A DNA stretch of 64,000 bases from Leptospirales bacterium (lineage in GTDB: Bacteria > Spirochaetota > Leptospiria > Leptospirales > Leptonemataceae). Below, one piece after another: positions 35,106 through 43,974 of the stretch; positions within the stretch are counted from its first letter, which is position 1, and every line of letters starts with the position of its first letter. The position numbers were made by a program, and so were the translations under genes. The notes under the pieces are model-generated. The model was not told the origin of the DNA and searched no databases. It was given only the letters and a program-made list of their open reading frames with translations. The stretch is from positions 49,610 through 113,609 of the forward strand of contig JAEUSB010000104.1 in assembly GCA_016788865.1 (NCBI GenBank), in the 5' to 3' direction.

Positions 35106-35924
35106 TCATTTCTTCTTTGCAAAATGCAATAGCCGATTTTGCCCGAATGGTCCAAACGCTTGATTGAATTGGCGGCTGGTTTCAATTGAAAGGCGTGTCG
35201 CAGCATGAACGAGCGGATGCGCGTAGTCGATCTTCCCTTCGTTTATCATTGGAACAAGAACGTAGAGAATCAAGTCGTGCAGACTGCTAAAATCCTCGCG
35301 ACCTACAAGCGTCAGACTCTTGCTGGCATGCGCCACGAACTCGTCTTCATCGAGAAATCTGTTGAACTCAGCCGGTTTACGACGATCGAGACCAACCGAG
35401 GCACGCAGATCATTCTGATTGCCGTGCGTCAGTTTCGAGTTTTCAATCAGAATCAAGCGCCCACCTGGCTTGACCTTGCTTATCAGCTGATCGAGTGCCT
35501 GGATCTGTAGCTCATGTGAATTCAAGTTAATAAGGCATCGGACGGTAAATACGATGTCGAACTGCTCGTCTCCAACGATCGAATCCGAGATTCGCAGAAC
35601 GTCGCCCCGTGAAAATCTTGTCCGCGTGACATTGAGTTCGCTCTTCAGCGCCTCGGCAGCATCAATCATTTCCTGGACGTAGTCGATGCCGGTGAATGTA
35701 AAGTTTGGGAAAATTTTTGCTAACTCGAAACAATTGTGTCCATTCCCGCATCCCACTTCAAGTACGGAAGCATTCTGTTGATCGAGTCCGGTGCTCGAAA
35801 TGACACGAGCGAGCGCGTCTACTTCCAGTATCTTTGCGGTTGATGTCCGTGTTGTTGCACGGAGGTCCTTGCCAAACTCATTGGCCCAGTTGACCCAATG
35901 CTTATGAATTTCTTCTGCGTTCAA
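35106..35924 (-). CDS. Class I SAM-dependent methyltransferase
   Basis: About 272 residues. The preferred start is a TTG at 35924, because GGAGG sits five bases upstream of it; this also removes an overlap with the preceding gene that a longer reading would require. The SAM motif is SVLEVGCGNGHNCFELA, with FTGIDYVQEMIDAAE, RGDVLRISD and KPGGRLILIENS after it. Position between the class III aminotransferase and the HAD/Nudix pair suggests action on a nonulosonic acid intermediate or its N-acyl group. Substrate unknown. Confidence 0.83.
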   Translation of the reverse strand: MNAEEIHKHWVNWANEFGKDLRATTRTSTAKILEVDALARVISSTGLDQQNASVLEVGCGNGHNCFELAKIFPNFTFTGIDYVQEMIDAAEALKSELNVTRTRFSRGDVLRISDSIVGDEQFDIVFTVRCLINLNSHELQIQALDQLISKVKPGGRLILIENSKLTHGNQNDLRASVGLDRRKPAEFNRFLDEDEFVAHASKSLTLVGREDFSSLHDLILYVLVPMINEGKIDYAHPLVHAATRLSIETSRQFNQAFGPFGQNRLLHFAKKK

Positions 35925-35958
35925 AATTTCCTCCGTTGCGATTCGCGTCAAGATGAGG

Positions 35959-37245
35959 TCAGCGTACTTTAAACAGCGGCACAAGCGGTTCGCATTTTAG
36001 ATGAGAACGGATTGATCCCGAGACGGCAGCTTCGTAGATTTTTGGGAATACTTCGCGATAGACACCCAGTACAGTTTCAACATCCTTCATCGAATGCGCG
36101 TAACTGATATTGTGGGTGCCCAGGCTTAGAATGCCGCGTTTGAAAATCTCTTGAAGGAACAGGGTTTTTATTTCCCAGACACTGCTCGGTCCTACGTCTT
36201 TGAAATTGAGAAATGACCAAACACCTTCCCCGCTGACGCTTATCATGGGATCCAGGCCGTGCGTCTGTATGATTCCATTGATTCCATCAATTAGGGCGCG
36301 TCCGGTTTTTCTCATTGTTTCAATTACCGGCGAACCCTTGATCTTGGCCATGGTCGCTTTTGAAGCAGCAAGCGACAGGGTCTCTCCGCCAAAAGTGAAC
36401 GAGTAGAAGATTTCCTCGCAGACGCGCATCAGATCGCCGCGACCTGCGAGAGCCGCCAGCGGGTAACCGTTGGCCAGACCCTTTCCGAATGTTGCGAGAT
36501 CCGGCGTGACGTTAAAGAACTCCTGCGCCCCACCATTGGCAAAGCGAAAGCCCGTAATGGTTTCGTCAAAGATGAAGATTGCACCATTCTTATGCGCGAG
36601 CTCCTTAACCTCGTTCAAAAATCCGGGGGCTGGATGAACTGCATTCATTGGCTCCATGATCACGGCCGCCACCTGACCATTGTGTTCACGAAAGATCGCA
36701 TGCAGCGAATCAATGTCATTGTACTTGAACGTATGCGTTAAACGTCGCGTAGCCTCGGGAACACCGAGATTCCTCGACGTAGTTCCTATGTACCAATCGT
36801 GCCAGCCATGATAGCCGCAGGCCGCAATATGATCTCTTCCGGTGAATGCCCGGGCTACGCGCACCGCACCTGTAGTTGCATCGGAACCGTTCTTGCCAAA
36901 GCGCACCATCTCGGCGCACGGAACCATGTCTATGATTGCTTCCGCAACATCAATTTCAATTGGATGTGGCAAACTGAATACAACCCCATTGCGCATCTGC
37001 TCCTGAACAGCGCGGTCCACATCGGGATCGGCGTAACCCAAATTGACGGAAGCAAGCGCGTTGACAAAATCTATATACTCGTTCCCATCCACATCTTTAA
37101 CTTTGCTTCCCGATCCAGATTGAATGAAATAGGGGGAAACACCAAATGGATATTGCGTCTTACTTTTGCTGAAAGTCTGCGTCCCCAACGGAATCGCGCG
37201 AACGGCGCGCGCCAGTAGTTCTTCAGAATTTGTATATGTTGTCAT
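35959..37245 (-). CDS. Class III aminotransferase, glutamate-1-semialdehyde aminomutase-like
   Basis: 428 residues from ATG at 37245, which makes an ATGA overlap with the upstream gene and has GGAG upstream. FVNALASVNLGYADP, FGKNGSDATTGAVR, AIFIFDETITGFR and the PLP lysine in FGKGLANGYPLAAL are the GSAM-like pattern. Such homologues recur in sialic/pseudaminic and spore-coat polysaccharide loci along with aldo/keto reductases and are not haem enzymes there. Likely transaminates a sugar aldehyde or ketone. Its role in this pathway is not defined. Confidence 0.87.
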   Translation of the reverse strand: MTTYTNSEELLARAVRAIPLGTQTFSKSKTQYPFGVSPYFIQSGSGSKVKDVDGNEYIDFVNALASVNLGYADPDVDRAVQEQMRNGVVFSLPHPIEIDVAEAIIDMVPCAEMVRFGKNGSDATTGAVRVARAFTGRDHIAACGYHGWHDWYIGTTSRNLGVPEATRRLTHTFKYNDIDSLHAIFREHNGQVAAVIMEPMNAVHPAPGFLNEVKELAHKNGAIFIFDETITGFRFANGGAQEFFNVTPDLATFGKGLANGYPLAALAGRGDLMRVCEEIFYSFTFGGETLSLAASKATMAKIKGSPVIETMRKTGRALIDGINGIIQTHGLDPMISVSGEGVWSFLNFKDVGPSSVWEIKTLFLQEIFKRGILSLGTHNISYAHSMKDVETVLGVYREVFPKIYEAAVSGSIRSHLKCEPLVPLFKVR

Positions 37246-38105
37246 TTTAGTCTCCACAATGCCGGATTCAAGAAAGATCGATCGGCGATAGCAAATCTTG
37301 TGAAGTCGATTGGACTAATGTTCTTCTTCAAGGCGGCGCCAATCTCGCGGAGCTGGTCCAGTGTATTCACACCAAATACAGCACAATCAACATTGGCAAG
37401 AGAGCGCACAAACTGGACGGCACCCTCAAGCGCAGACAATCCCGCAGCCTTCATTTGTAGATGATAGTTCCGCAAGTGATCGCGGATTGGATCGAAAAAC
37501 TGGTGCGCGGTTTCTGGATCCATCAGGAGCAAGCCCTGCAGAAAGATCGACCTGGCATGAATTTCAAAACCTTTTTGTTTCAGCCGATCGAGCGTTCCCG
37601 ATATGACCAGCTCTTGATCAAAAGCATTCAATGGGACCTGGATTAATTCCAATTCCGGAAGATCGAGACATTCAAGAGCCTGCGCGTTCGTATATACTGA
37701 CACACCGATTCTTCGGACCCTGCCGGACGCTTTTATATCCCGCATCGCATCGATTAGCCCCTTGCATTCTTTTAGATCATCAAACCGGTGGACCATCAGT
37801 CCGTATACGGACGCTACCTGTAACAACTCCAGCGAACGGGCGAAACCTTGCTGAAGGTCTTGCTCCGTATTTGCGGGCGTGAGGGGCGGAGTCTTGGTAA
37901 TTATCTTGAATGAATGCTTTTGCCCAAGGATTTGACCAATTACTCGCTCGCTCTCACCGTACTGAGCGGCTGTATCGAGATACTCAAATCCTTCCTCACT
38001 AGCCAGCTTCAGGATTCTCCTGGCTTCTTCGATTGGAGTCTGACCGCCTGAATTGGAAATTCCGTAGTCCAGACCCAGCTGAACCGTTCCGAGACCTGCC
38101 TTCAT
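37242..38105 (-). CDS. Aldo/keto reductase family protein
   Basis: 287 residues. The catalytic tetrad is intact: Asp44 and Tyr49 in EYLDTAAQYGESE, Lys71 in KIITKTPP, His106 in GLMVHRFDD. NADPH-dependent reduction of a carbonyl is the expected chemistry. It is coupled by ATGA overlaps to pseC upstream and to the class III aminotransferase downstream, so the three may act in sequence. This trio is not part of the textbook five-step pseudaminic route. Confidence 0.87.
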   Translation of the reverse strand: MKAGLGTVQLGLDYGISNSGGQTPIEEARRILKLASEEGFEYLDTAAQYGESERVIGQILGQKHSFKIITKTPPLTPANTEQDLQQGFARSLELLQVASVYGLMVHRFDDLKECKGLIDAMRDIKASGRVRRIGVSVYTNAQALECLDLPELELIQVPLNAFDQELVISGTLDRLKQKGFEIHARSIFLQGLLLMDPETAHQFFDPIRDHLRNYHLQMKAAGLSALEGAVQFVRSLANVDCAVFGVNTLDQLREIGAALKKNISPIDFTRFAIADRSFLNPALWRLK

Positions 38106-39244
38106 GCCAGTGATGCTTTTAGTGCGGCCACCACGCGATCCTGATCTTCAAATGTCAGGTCATAGAAAAGGGGCAGAGAAAGAGCTTCTTCATAGTATTG
38201 CTCGGATACAGGAAACGCACCCGGTCGGAAGCCCATCGCCTGATAGAAGGGTTGTAGATGGACGGGAATATAATGGACGTTAACCGCTATTCCATGCGCG
38301 CGCATAGCTTCAAACACTTCGCGCCGCGTTCTCTGTATTTGATCCAGTTTCAGTCGGACCACATACAAATGCCACGCAGATTCATGGTCGTTGCTTCCTT
38401 GCGGAATGACCACCGGGAGATGAGCCAGGAGAGAGTGATAGCGGTTCACCAGTTCGCGACGCCGGCTCACGAATTTGTCCAGGTGGTTTAACTGCGAAAG
38501 GCCGAGCGCAGCCTGAATGTCTGTTATGCGATAGTTGTAGCCAAGTTCAATCTGCTGGTAATACCAGGGCCCTTCGCTCTCGCCTTTCATCTGTGTCGAA
38601 TCACGTGTGATCCCGTGCGTACGAAGTCGAATCAGTTTCTGATAGAGCGAATCAGAATTGGTTGTAACCATCCCGCCTTCGCCCGTGGTTATGATCTTTA
38701 CAGGGTGAAAGCTGAAGACGCACATATCAGAAGACTTGCATGATCCAACCTTTGCGCCATTTTGCGAAGCGCCGATAGCATGCGACGCGTCTTCAATAAC
38801 GACAATATTATGCTTCCGTGCAATTGCATGGAGCTTTTCCATGCTGGCGGATCTTCCTGAAAAATGAACAGGGATGATAACGTCAGGCGCCTTTGCTTGA
38901 GACAATTTCATCTCAAGCGATTCGATTGAGATGTTCAGATTACTGTCAATATCGACAAAGTCAACGCCCCCTCCGCAATAAAGCGCGCAATTGGCTGATG
39001 CCACAAAGGTGTTGGGCACGGTCCAGACTGTCTTACCCGGGCCGACTCCGGCCGCAAGACAGGCTATGTGGAGCGCAGCTGTGGCGCTTGAAACGGCCAC
39101 TGCGTATTTTGCACCACAGTACTTTGCAAGAGCCTTCTCGAAGCTTTCAATTGCTGGCCCCTGGGTCAGCCAATCGGATTTCAGCACATCAACGACGGCC
39201 TGAATATCTGCATCGTCAATATGCTGTCGTCCGTAGGGAATCAT
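38102..39244 (-). CDS. pseC: UDP-4-keto-sugar aminotransferase PseC (DegT family)
   Basis: 380 residues. MIPYGRQHIDDADIQAVVDVL is the PseC opening; VIEDASHAIGAS and the PLP lysine in FHPVKIITTGEGGMV follow. It converts the PseB product to UDP-4-amino-4,6-dideoxy-N-acetyl-beta-L-altrosamine using glutamate. It immediately follows PseB with an ATGA overlap, the classic gene order. Length matches characterised PseC. Confidence 0.92.
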   Translation of the reverse strand: MIPYGRQHIDDADIQAVVDVLKSDWLTQGPAIESFEKALAKYCGAKYAVAVSSATAALHIACLAAGVGPGKTVWTVPNTFVASANCALYCGGGVDFVDIDSNLNISIESLEMKLSQAKAPDVIIPVHFSGRSASMEKLHAIARKHNIVVIEDASHAIGASQNGAKVGSCKSSDMCVFSFHPVKIITTGEGGMVTTNSDSLYQKLIRLRTHGITRDSTQMKGESEGPWYYQQIELGYNYRITDIQAALGLSQLNHLDKFVSRRRELVNRYHSLLAHLPVVIPQGSNDHESAWHLYVVRLKLDQIQRTRREVFEAMRAHGIAVNVHYIPVHLQPFYQAMGFRPGAFPVSEQYYEEALSLPLFYDLTFEDQDRVVAALKASLA

Positions 39245-40245
39245 GGCGCGATTAGTTCCCCTGAAGCTTTCAACTGCGGTATTAACTCATTGAAGATGGT
39301 CGATCGCATTTGATCAGCGCTAATCCATTGATCGTTTGCATCTGAGCTGTAATTGAAATCTTCAGCAACCTGGCGTGCCCCGGCAGGTGGACTCTTATTC
39401 ACGGAACGCGACACAACAACGTAGTGATCTTTCATATCCCAGGTATCACGCGCATCATCAACGGAAATCAGAGTTTCGTGGAGTTTCTCTCCTGGACGAA
39501 TACCTATGACGTCGAGCTTTGCGTCCGGATCAATTGCAGCAGCTAGATCCGTAATTCTCATGCTCGGGATCTTGGGAACAAACAGCTCACCGCCCTGCAT
39601 CTCAATCAAGCGAGAGATCACAAAATCCACGCTCTCCTGCAACGAAAGCCAGAAACGTGTCATCCGCTGGTCCGTGATGGGAAACACCTTGTTATTGCGA
39701 ATGCGCAGAAAATACGGAATGACACTACCGTTGCTCCCAATCACGTTTCCGTACCTGACTACCGAATAGATTGCACGGGCGTAGTTGTTGGCAGAAATGA
39801 AGAGCTTGTCAGAGGCAAGCTTGGTAGCTCCGTACAGATTGATCGGGTTGCAGGCCTTGTCCGTCGAAAGGGCAATAACGCGCTTCACACCCGCAGCCGT
39901 GGCCACTTCAATGATGTTCTGAGCCCCCAGTATGTTGGTCTTAACACATTCAATTGGATTGTATTCGGCGAGTGGCACATGCTTCATCGCTGCTGCATGG
40001 ACCACGTAGTCAACATCGCGAAACGCCAATTCCAGCCTGGCCTTGTCGCGAACGTCTCCAATGAAGTAGCGGAGACACTCATGCTGGGATTCCGGAAATT
40101 TCTGGGCCATACTAAAATGCTTTTGCTCATCGCGACTGAAGATGATGATCTTCCTCGGTTTGAATCGCTTGAGCAGGGTTTCGGTTAGCTTCTGGCCAAA
40201 GCTTCCAGTTCCGCCGGTGACTAATATTGTTTTACCATCGAGCAT
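39241..40245 (-). CDS. pseB: UDP-N-acetylglucosamine 4,6-dehydratase (inverting) PseB
   Basis: 334 residues, the family's usual length. The NADP site is GGTGSFGQ (11-18), with IIIFSRDEQKHF, HAAAMKHVPLAEYNP and ALSTDKACNPINLYGATK; Thr128, Asp129, Lys130, Tyr138 and Lys142 are the catalytic set. It performs 4,6-dehydration and C-5 epimerisation of UDP-GlcNAc, step one of pseudaminic-acid synthesis. It begins ATG at 40245, thirteen bases after the ABC ATPase gene. Confidence 0.94.
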   Translation of the reverse strand: MLDGKTILVTGGTGSFGQKLTETLLKRFKPRKIIIFSRDEQKHFSMAQKFPESQHECLRYFIGDVRDKARLELAFRDVDYVVHAAAMKHVPLAEYNPIECVKTNILGAQNIIEVATAAGVKRVIALSTDKACNPINLYGATKLASDKLFISANNYARAIYSVVRYGNVIGSNGSVIPYFLRIRNNKVFPITDQRMTRFWLSLQESVDFVISRLIEMQGGELFVPKIPSMRITDLAAAIDPDAKLDVIGIRPGEKLHETLISVDDARDTWDMKDHYVVVSRSVNKSPPAGARQVAEDFNYSSDANDQWISADQMRSTIFNELIPQLKASGELIAP

Positions 40246-40258
40246 TTGGTTTCCTCAT

Positions 40259-41530
40259 TTACGAAAGGGATTCTTGATTCTCAACCGACCAACTGAAGGA
40301 GGGCCGAACGAACGCAGCGCCAGTTTCCAGGAAGATTCCGTTGTGACCTTCCGAGACAACTTCAAACTCCAGAATTCTATCTAGAACAATGTGCTCTGTT
40401 TTGATGCAGAGCAAGTCAAAAGACAAAAAGAAAGTCCTCGCCGCGAGAAATGCGGGAGGAATGACGCAATTGACTTTGTAGCGTCCGGGGGCAAGGCGTC
40501 GGAACGTTTCAAAGGTCTCGGCATCGTCAGTAATAAAAGAAGAAATAATGGGTCTTCCCTCTTCATCGACAATGCGCAGCATCACATTTACGTCAATCGC
40601 CTCGCGCAGACAGTCAAACTCAATGTTAACGTGAATAGGCTCTCTTGAACTAAAAGAATTCTTTATCTCACCACCGGCGCTTGCCAATGAAATCTGCGCA
40701 AACCGGACGTACGGATCCTTTTGCAGTATCACACCTTCCATACGCGTCTGGATTTCAGCCTCGTTGGCACGCGCGCCCTTGATGAGGTTCCGCTCCATAT
40801 AATTTGCGATGGTTTTTTGAGGAGTGGAATCGATGAGTACGCTGCCCTTATCGAGCATAATAGCGCGTGAGCACAGCGCCTGTACCGCGGCCAGGTTATG
40901 ACTAACAAAAAGGATGGTTCGTCCGGATCCGGAAACTTCTTTCATTTTACCAAGGCACTTTTTTTGAAACTCCAGGTCTCCCACAGCGAGAACTTCATCA
41001 ACCACCAGAATCTCTGGCTCAAGGTGTGCTGCGACGGCAAATGCAAGGCGGACATACATTCCGCTCGAATAGCGCTTAACGGGTGTGTCGATGAACTGCT
41101 CTATTCCTGAAAAGTCGATGATTTCAGCAAGGCGGGTCTGTATTTCGCGGCGCTTCATGCCGAGGATGGCACCGTTCATAAAAATGTTCTGGCGTCCTGT
41201 AAGTTCCGGATGAAAGCCCGTTCCTACCTCGAGCAGACTGGCAATCCGGCCGCGCACTCGTATCGATCCCTTCGTCGGTGAAGTGATACGAGAGAGAACT
41301 TTGAGTAGCGTGGATTTACCGGCACCGTTCTTCCCAATGATACCGAGCACTTCCCCTTCTTCTACTGCAAGATCAATATCACGCAAAGCCCAGTAAGAGG
41401 TTTGCTCGACTGGTTTTCGTCCTCGCAATCGTTCCATCCACGCCTGGATGTCGCGAACAAGATAGCCATGACCAATCGTTCCAAGCCGATATTCCTTGGA
41501 TAAATTTTCAATTTGAATCGCAGTTGCCAA
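40259..41530 (-). CDS. wzt: O-antigen ABC exporter ATP-binding protein with carbohydrate-binding C-terminus
   Basis: 423 residues. The ATPase domain spans about 1-240: Walker A GKNGAGKST (66-74), signature YSSGM (154-158), Walker B ILVVDEVLAVGD (174-185). Residues about 260-415 form a beta-rich Wzt_C-type domain, which in known exporters recognises the finished polysaccharide's non-reducing end. This length separates it from capsule-type KpsT and TagH without the domain. It pairs with Wzm two bases upstream. The likely start is a TTG at 41530. Confidence 0.93.
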   Translation of the reverse strand: MATAIQIENLSKEYRLGTIGHGYLVRDIQAWMERLRGRKPVEQTSYWALRDIDLAVEEGEVLGIIGKNGAGKSTLLKVLSRITSPTKGSIRVRGRIASLLEVGTGFHPELTGRQNIFMNGAILGMKRREIQTRLAEIIDFSGIEQFIDTPVKRYSSGMYVRLAFAVAAHLEPEILVVDEVLAVGDLEFQKKCLGKMKEVSGSGRTILFVSHNLAAVQALCSRAIMLDKGSVLIDSTPQKTIANYMERNLIKGARANEAEIQTRMEGVILQKDPYVRFAQISLASAGGEIKNSFSSREPIHVNIEFDCLREAIDVNVMLRIVDEEGRPIISSFITDDAETFETFRRLAPGRYKVNCVIPPAFLAARTFFLSFDLLCIKTEHIVLDRILEFEVVSEGHNGIFLETGAAFVRPSFSWSVENQESLS

Positions 41531-41532
41531 CG

Positions 41533-42387
41533 CTAGACCGTATCCACCGACGTTTGTTCAACACGACTAAAGAGCAAAAGCCCCACGAACATCAATGCGA
41601 TTGTCCCAAGCCAACCAACAACCATGTAGGTCAGATTCAGCGAGCCAATCCCAAGAGTCACGACCCGGAACGATTCGATTACGGATGCCATGGGATTGGC
41701 CATATAAATGAGGCGAAACCTTTCAGGGATGGTTGATGCCGGATAAATTACAGGAGAGGCGTACATCCAGAGTTGCAAACCGAATGTCATGAGAAATCCA
41801 ATGTCCCTGTATTTAGTTGTCAATGCAGAGACCAGCAACCCGCTCCCAAGTCCAATCAGTGCCAATTGTAGCGCGATCAACGGCAGAAGGACGAGCAACT
41901 GAACTTGCCCGATACTGGCTCCTGCGAGTCGATAATAGATGATGCATCCGAAAAGCAAAACCAACTGAATCAAGAACTGCGCAAGAGCTGAAATGGAGGC
42001 CGCCACCGGAACAACGAGGCGCGGGAAGTACACCTTACCGAATATGCCCGCGTTTGTAACGAATGTCGTCGATGCGTCCTTGAAGCAGGTTTGAAAATAA
42101 TTCCATGCGATAGTGCCGCTCAAGTAGAACAGGAAATCCGGAGCTCCGTCCGTGGAGAGCTTAGCCATGCGTCCAAAAATGATTGTGAATACAATCGTAT
42201 TGATCAGCGGTTGCAGGAAGTACCACACGGGCCCAAGCACAGTCTGACTGTAGACTGTAACGATATTGCGCGTAACAAACATCCACACAAGGTCGCGATA
42301 GCGCCATGTATCTATGAGACGCAGATCCAACCATCCGCGACGAGGAGTGATGACCTGCGACCAGGGTCTTTCCGTTTGGTCTTTCAT
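41533..42387 (-). CDS. wzm: O-antigen ABC exporter permease
   Basis: 284 residues with six hydrophobic helices and the ABC-2 permease pattern. A cytoplasmic amphipathic start (LDLRLIDTWRYRDLVWMFVTRNI) is followed by YSQTVLGPVWYFLQPL, and the C-terminal helices include LQLWMYASPVIYPASTIPE. With Wzt it moves undecaprenyl-linked, fully polymerised polysaccharide across the inner membrane. This indicates an ABC-dependent rather than Wzx/Wzy pathway. Stop and next start are two bases apart. Confidence 0.93.
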   Translation of the reverse strand: MKDQTERPWSQVITPRRGWLDLRLIDTWRYRDLVWMFVTRNIVTVYSQTVLGPVWYFLQPLINTIVFTIIFGRMAKLSTDGAPDFLFYLSGTIAWNYFQTCFKDASTTFVTNAGIFGKVYFPRLVVPVAASISALAQFLIQLVLLFGCIIYYRLAGASIGQVQLLVLLPLIALQLALIGLGSGLLVSALTTKYRDIGFLMTFGLQLWMYASPVIYPASTIPERFRLIYMANPMASVIESFRVVTLGIGSLNLTYMVVGWLGTIALMFVGLLLFSRVEQTSVDTV

Positions 42388-42390
42388 AGT

Positions 42391-43074
42391 TTAGATCCGA
42401 ACGTATTCCAGAATCTTTCCGAGCGCGACAGACTCACTGAACTGCGAAGTATCGATGACCAGTTCTGGTTTTTCCGGGGTCTCATACGGATCATCGATTC
42501 CAGTAAAGTGCTGAATCTCACCCGCGCGCGCCTTTTGATACAACCCCTTCACGTCGCGCTTCTCACAGACTTCAAGTGGGGTAGATAAGTAAACTTCAAC
42601 GAACTCGGAACAAAGCCCGCGAACAAAGTCTCTCGATTCCCGGTAGGGTGAGATAAAGGAAGCAACGACAAATACGCCATTCTTCTGAAGTAGACTCGCC
42701 AGGAATCCCACTCGCTTAACATGTCCAATCCGGTCCTCGCGCGAGAAACCGGTATTCGGAAAAATACTTCTAACCTGGTCACCGTCCAGGAGCTCCACGG
42801 GCAGTCCGCGCCTGCGAATGGCGTCGACCAATAGATTTGCAAGGGTACTTTTGCCAGCGCCGGAAAGACCGGTAAGCCAGATAACCTTCGCAATTGGCCT
42901 ACGACTCGAACGCGACCAGAACCATTCGTGCAGTGCATACGCCAGAATCAACACAAGGCCCACGCCAGACAGAAGCACAGCTGAGTAATCATGCGTTCCA
43001 CGATTCGCCAGAACAAAGCAAGCAAGAGCGATCGATACGATCACGCCCCATGTCAGATTTTTTTTCAGTTTCAC
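42391..43074 (-). CDS. cysC: Adenylylsulfate (APS) kinase with N-terminal membrane anchor
   Basis: 227 residues. Residues 60-227 are a complete APS kinase: P-loop GLSGAGKS (69-76), LDGDQVR (96-102), FSREDRIGHVKR, SFISPYRESRD, and the lid KGLYQKARAGEIQHFTGIDDPYE. It phosphorylates APS to PAPS. Two hydrophobic helices at about 8-24 and 33-50 precede the kinase; this is unusual for CysC, which is normally soluble. PAPS would feed the sulfotransferase at 21879-22790. ATP sulfurylase genes are not in the window. Start is GTG at 43074. Confidence 0.9.
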   Translation of the reverse strand: MKLKKNLTWGVIVSIALACFVLANRGTHDYSAVLLSGVGLVLILAYALHEWFWSRSSRRPIAKVIWLTGLSGAGKSTLANLLVDAIRRRGLPVELLDGDQVRSIFPNTGFSREDRIGHVKRVGFLASLLQKNGVFVVASFISPYRESRDFVRGLCSEFVEVYLSTPLEVCEKRDVKGLYQKARAGEIQHFTGIDDPYETPEKPELVIDTSQFSESVALGKILEYVRI

Positions 43075-43084
43075 GTTTGGACTC

Positions 43085-43957
43085 TCAGGGGAGTTTTAAC
43101 AGATCAGATAGATACGTCGCATAGTCGTTCTTGTATCGTGCTGCCAACGATGCTATTTTTTCTCGATCGATCCATCCATTCGCAAATGCGATCTCTTCCA
43201 GGCAAGCAATCTTGAATCCCTGTCTGTGCTCAATAGTCCGCACAAATTCTGAGGCTTCAATCAGTGAATCGTGGGTACCCGTATCAAGCCACGTGAAACC
43301 GCGGCCCAGCACCTCTACCGTTAAGCGACCTTGTTTGAGGTATTCCCTATTCAGATCTGTGATTTCCAGCTCCCCGCGCGCGGACGGCTTTAACCCTTTA
43401 GCAATCTCAACGACAGTCCCATCATAGAAATACAATCCAGTCACCGCATACCTTGACTTTGGCACAGCTGGTTTTTCCTCAATCGAAACTGCTCGGGCAT
43501 TGTTGTCGAACTCTACAACACCATACCTTTGTGGATCCTTCACAGGATACGCAAACACGCAGGCACCGGCATGATTTCGCCGGGCGCGAGCAAGAATGGG
43601 GCTGAAACCCTGACCGTAGAAGATGTTGTCTCCCAGAATCAAGGCGGATGGGCTGCCTTTGAGAAACGATTCCCCAATCAAGAATGCTTGCGCCAGTCCG
43701 TCCGGGGACGGCTGTTCGGCATACTCAAGACGCACTCCCCAATCAGAACCATCCCCGAGCAAGGCCTGAAACCTTTCCCGGTCAGATGGTGTTGTAATAA
43801 TCAGAATCTCACGAATATGCGCCAGCATCAAGACCGACAGCGGATAGTAGATCATGGGCTTGTCGTAAATTGGGAGCATTTGCTTGGACACAGCAAGCGT
43901 AAGGGGATACAAGCGTGTCCCCGAGCCCCCGGCTAGAATGATGCCTTTATATTCCAC
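43085..43957 (-). CDS. rmlA: Glucose-1-phosphate thymidylyltransferase
   Basis: 290 residues. [16 protein letters not shown] is the nucleotidyltransferase signature; [32 protein letters not shown] and [10 protein letters not shown] are RmlA-specific. It makes dTDP-glucose, the first step toward dTDP-6-deoxyhexoses. In this window its downstream users are the FdtA-type isomerase and DegT enzyme at 9965-11435; rmlB, rmlC and rmlD are absent and must lie elsewhere. GTG start at 43957. Confidence 0.94.
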   Translation of the reverse strand: MEYKGIILAGGSGTRLYPLTLAVSKQMLPIYDKPMIYYPLSVLMLAHIREILIITTPSDRERFQALLGDGSDWGVRLEYAEQPSPDGLAQAFLIGESFLKGSPSALILGDNIFYGQGFSPILARARRNHAGACVFAYPVKDPQRYGVVEFDNNARAVSIEEKPAVPKSRYAVTGLYFYDGTVVEIAKGLKPSARGELEITDLNREYLKQGRLTVEVLGRGFTWLDTGTHDSLIEASEFVRTIEHRQGFKIACLEEIAFANGWIDREKIASLAARYKNDYATYLSDLLKLP

Positions 43958-43974
43958 AGAAGTGCGCTTTCCGA

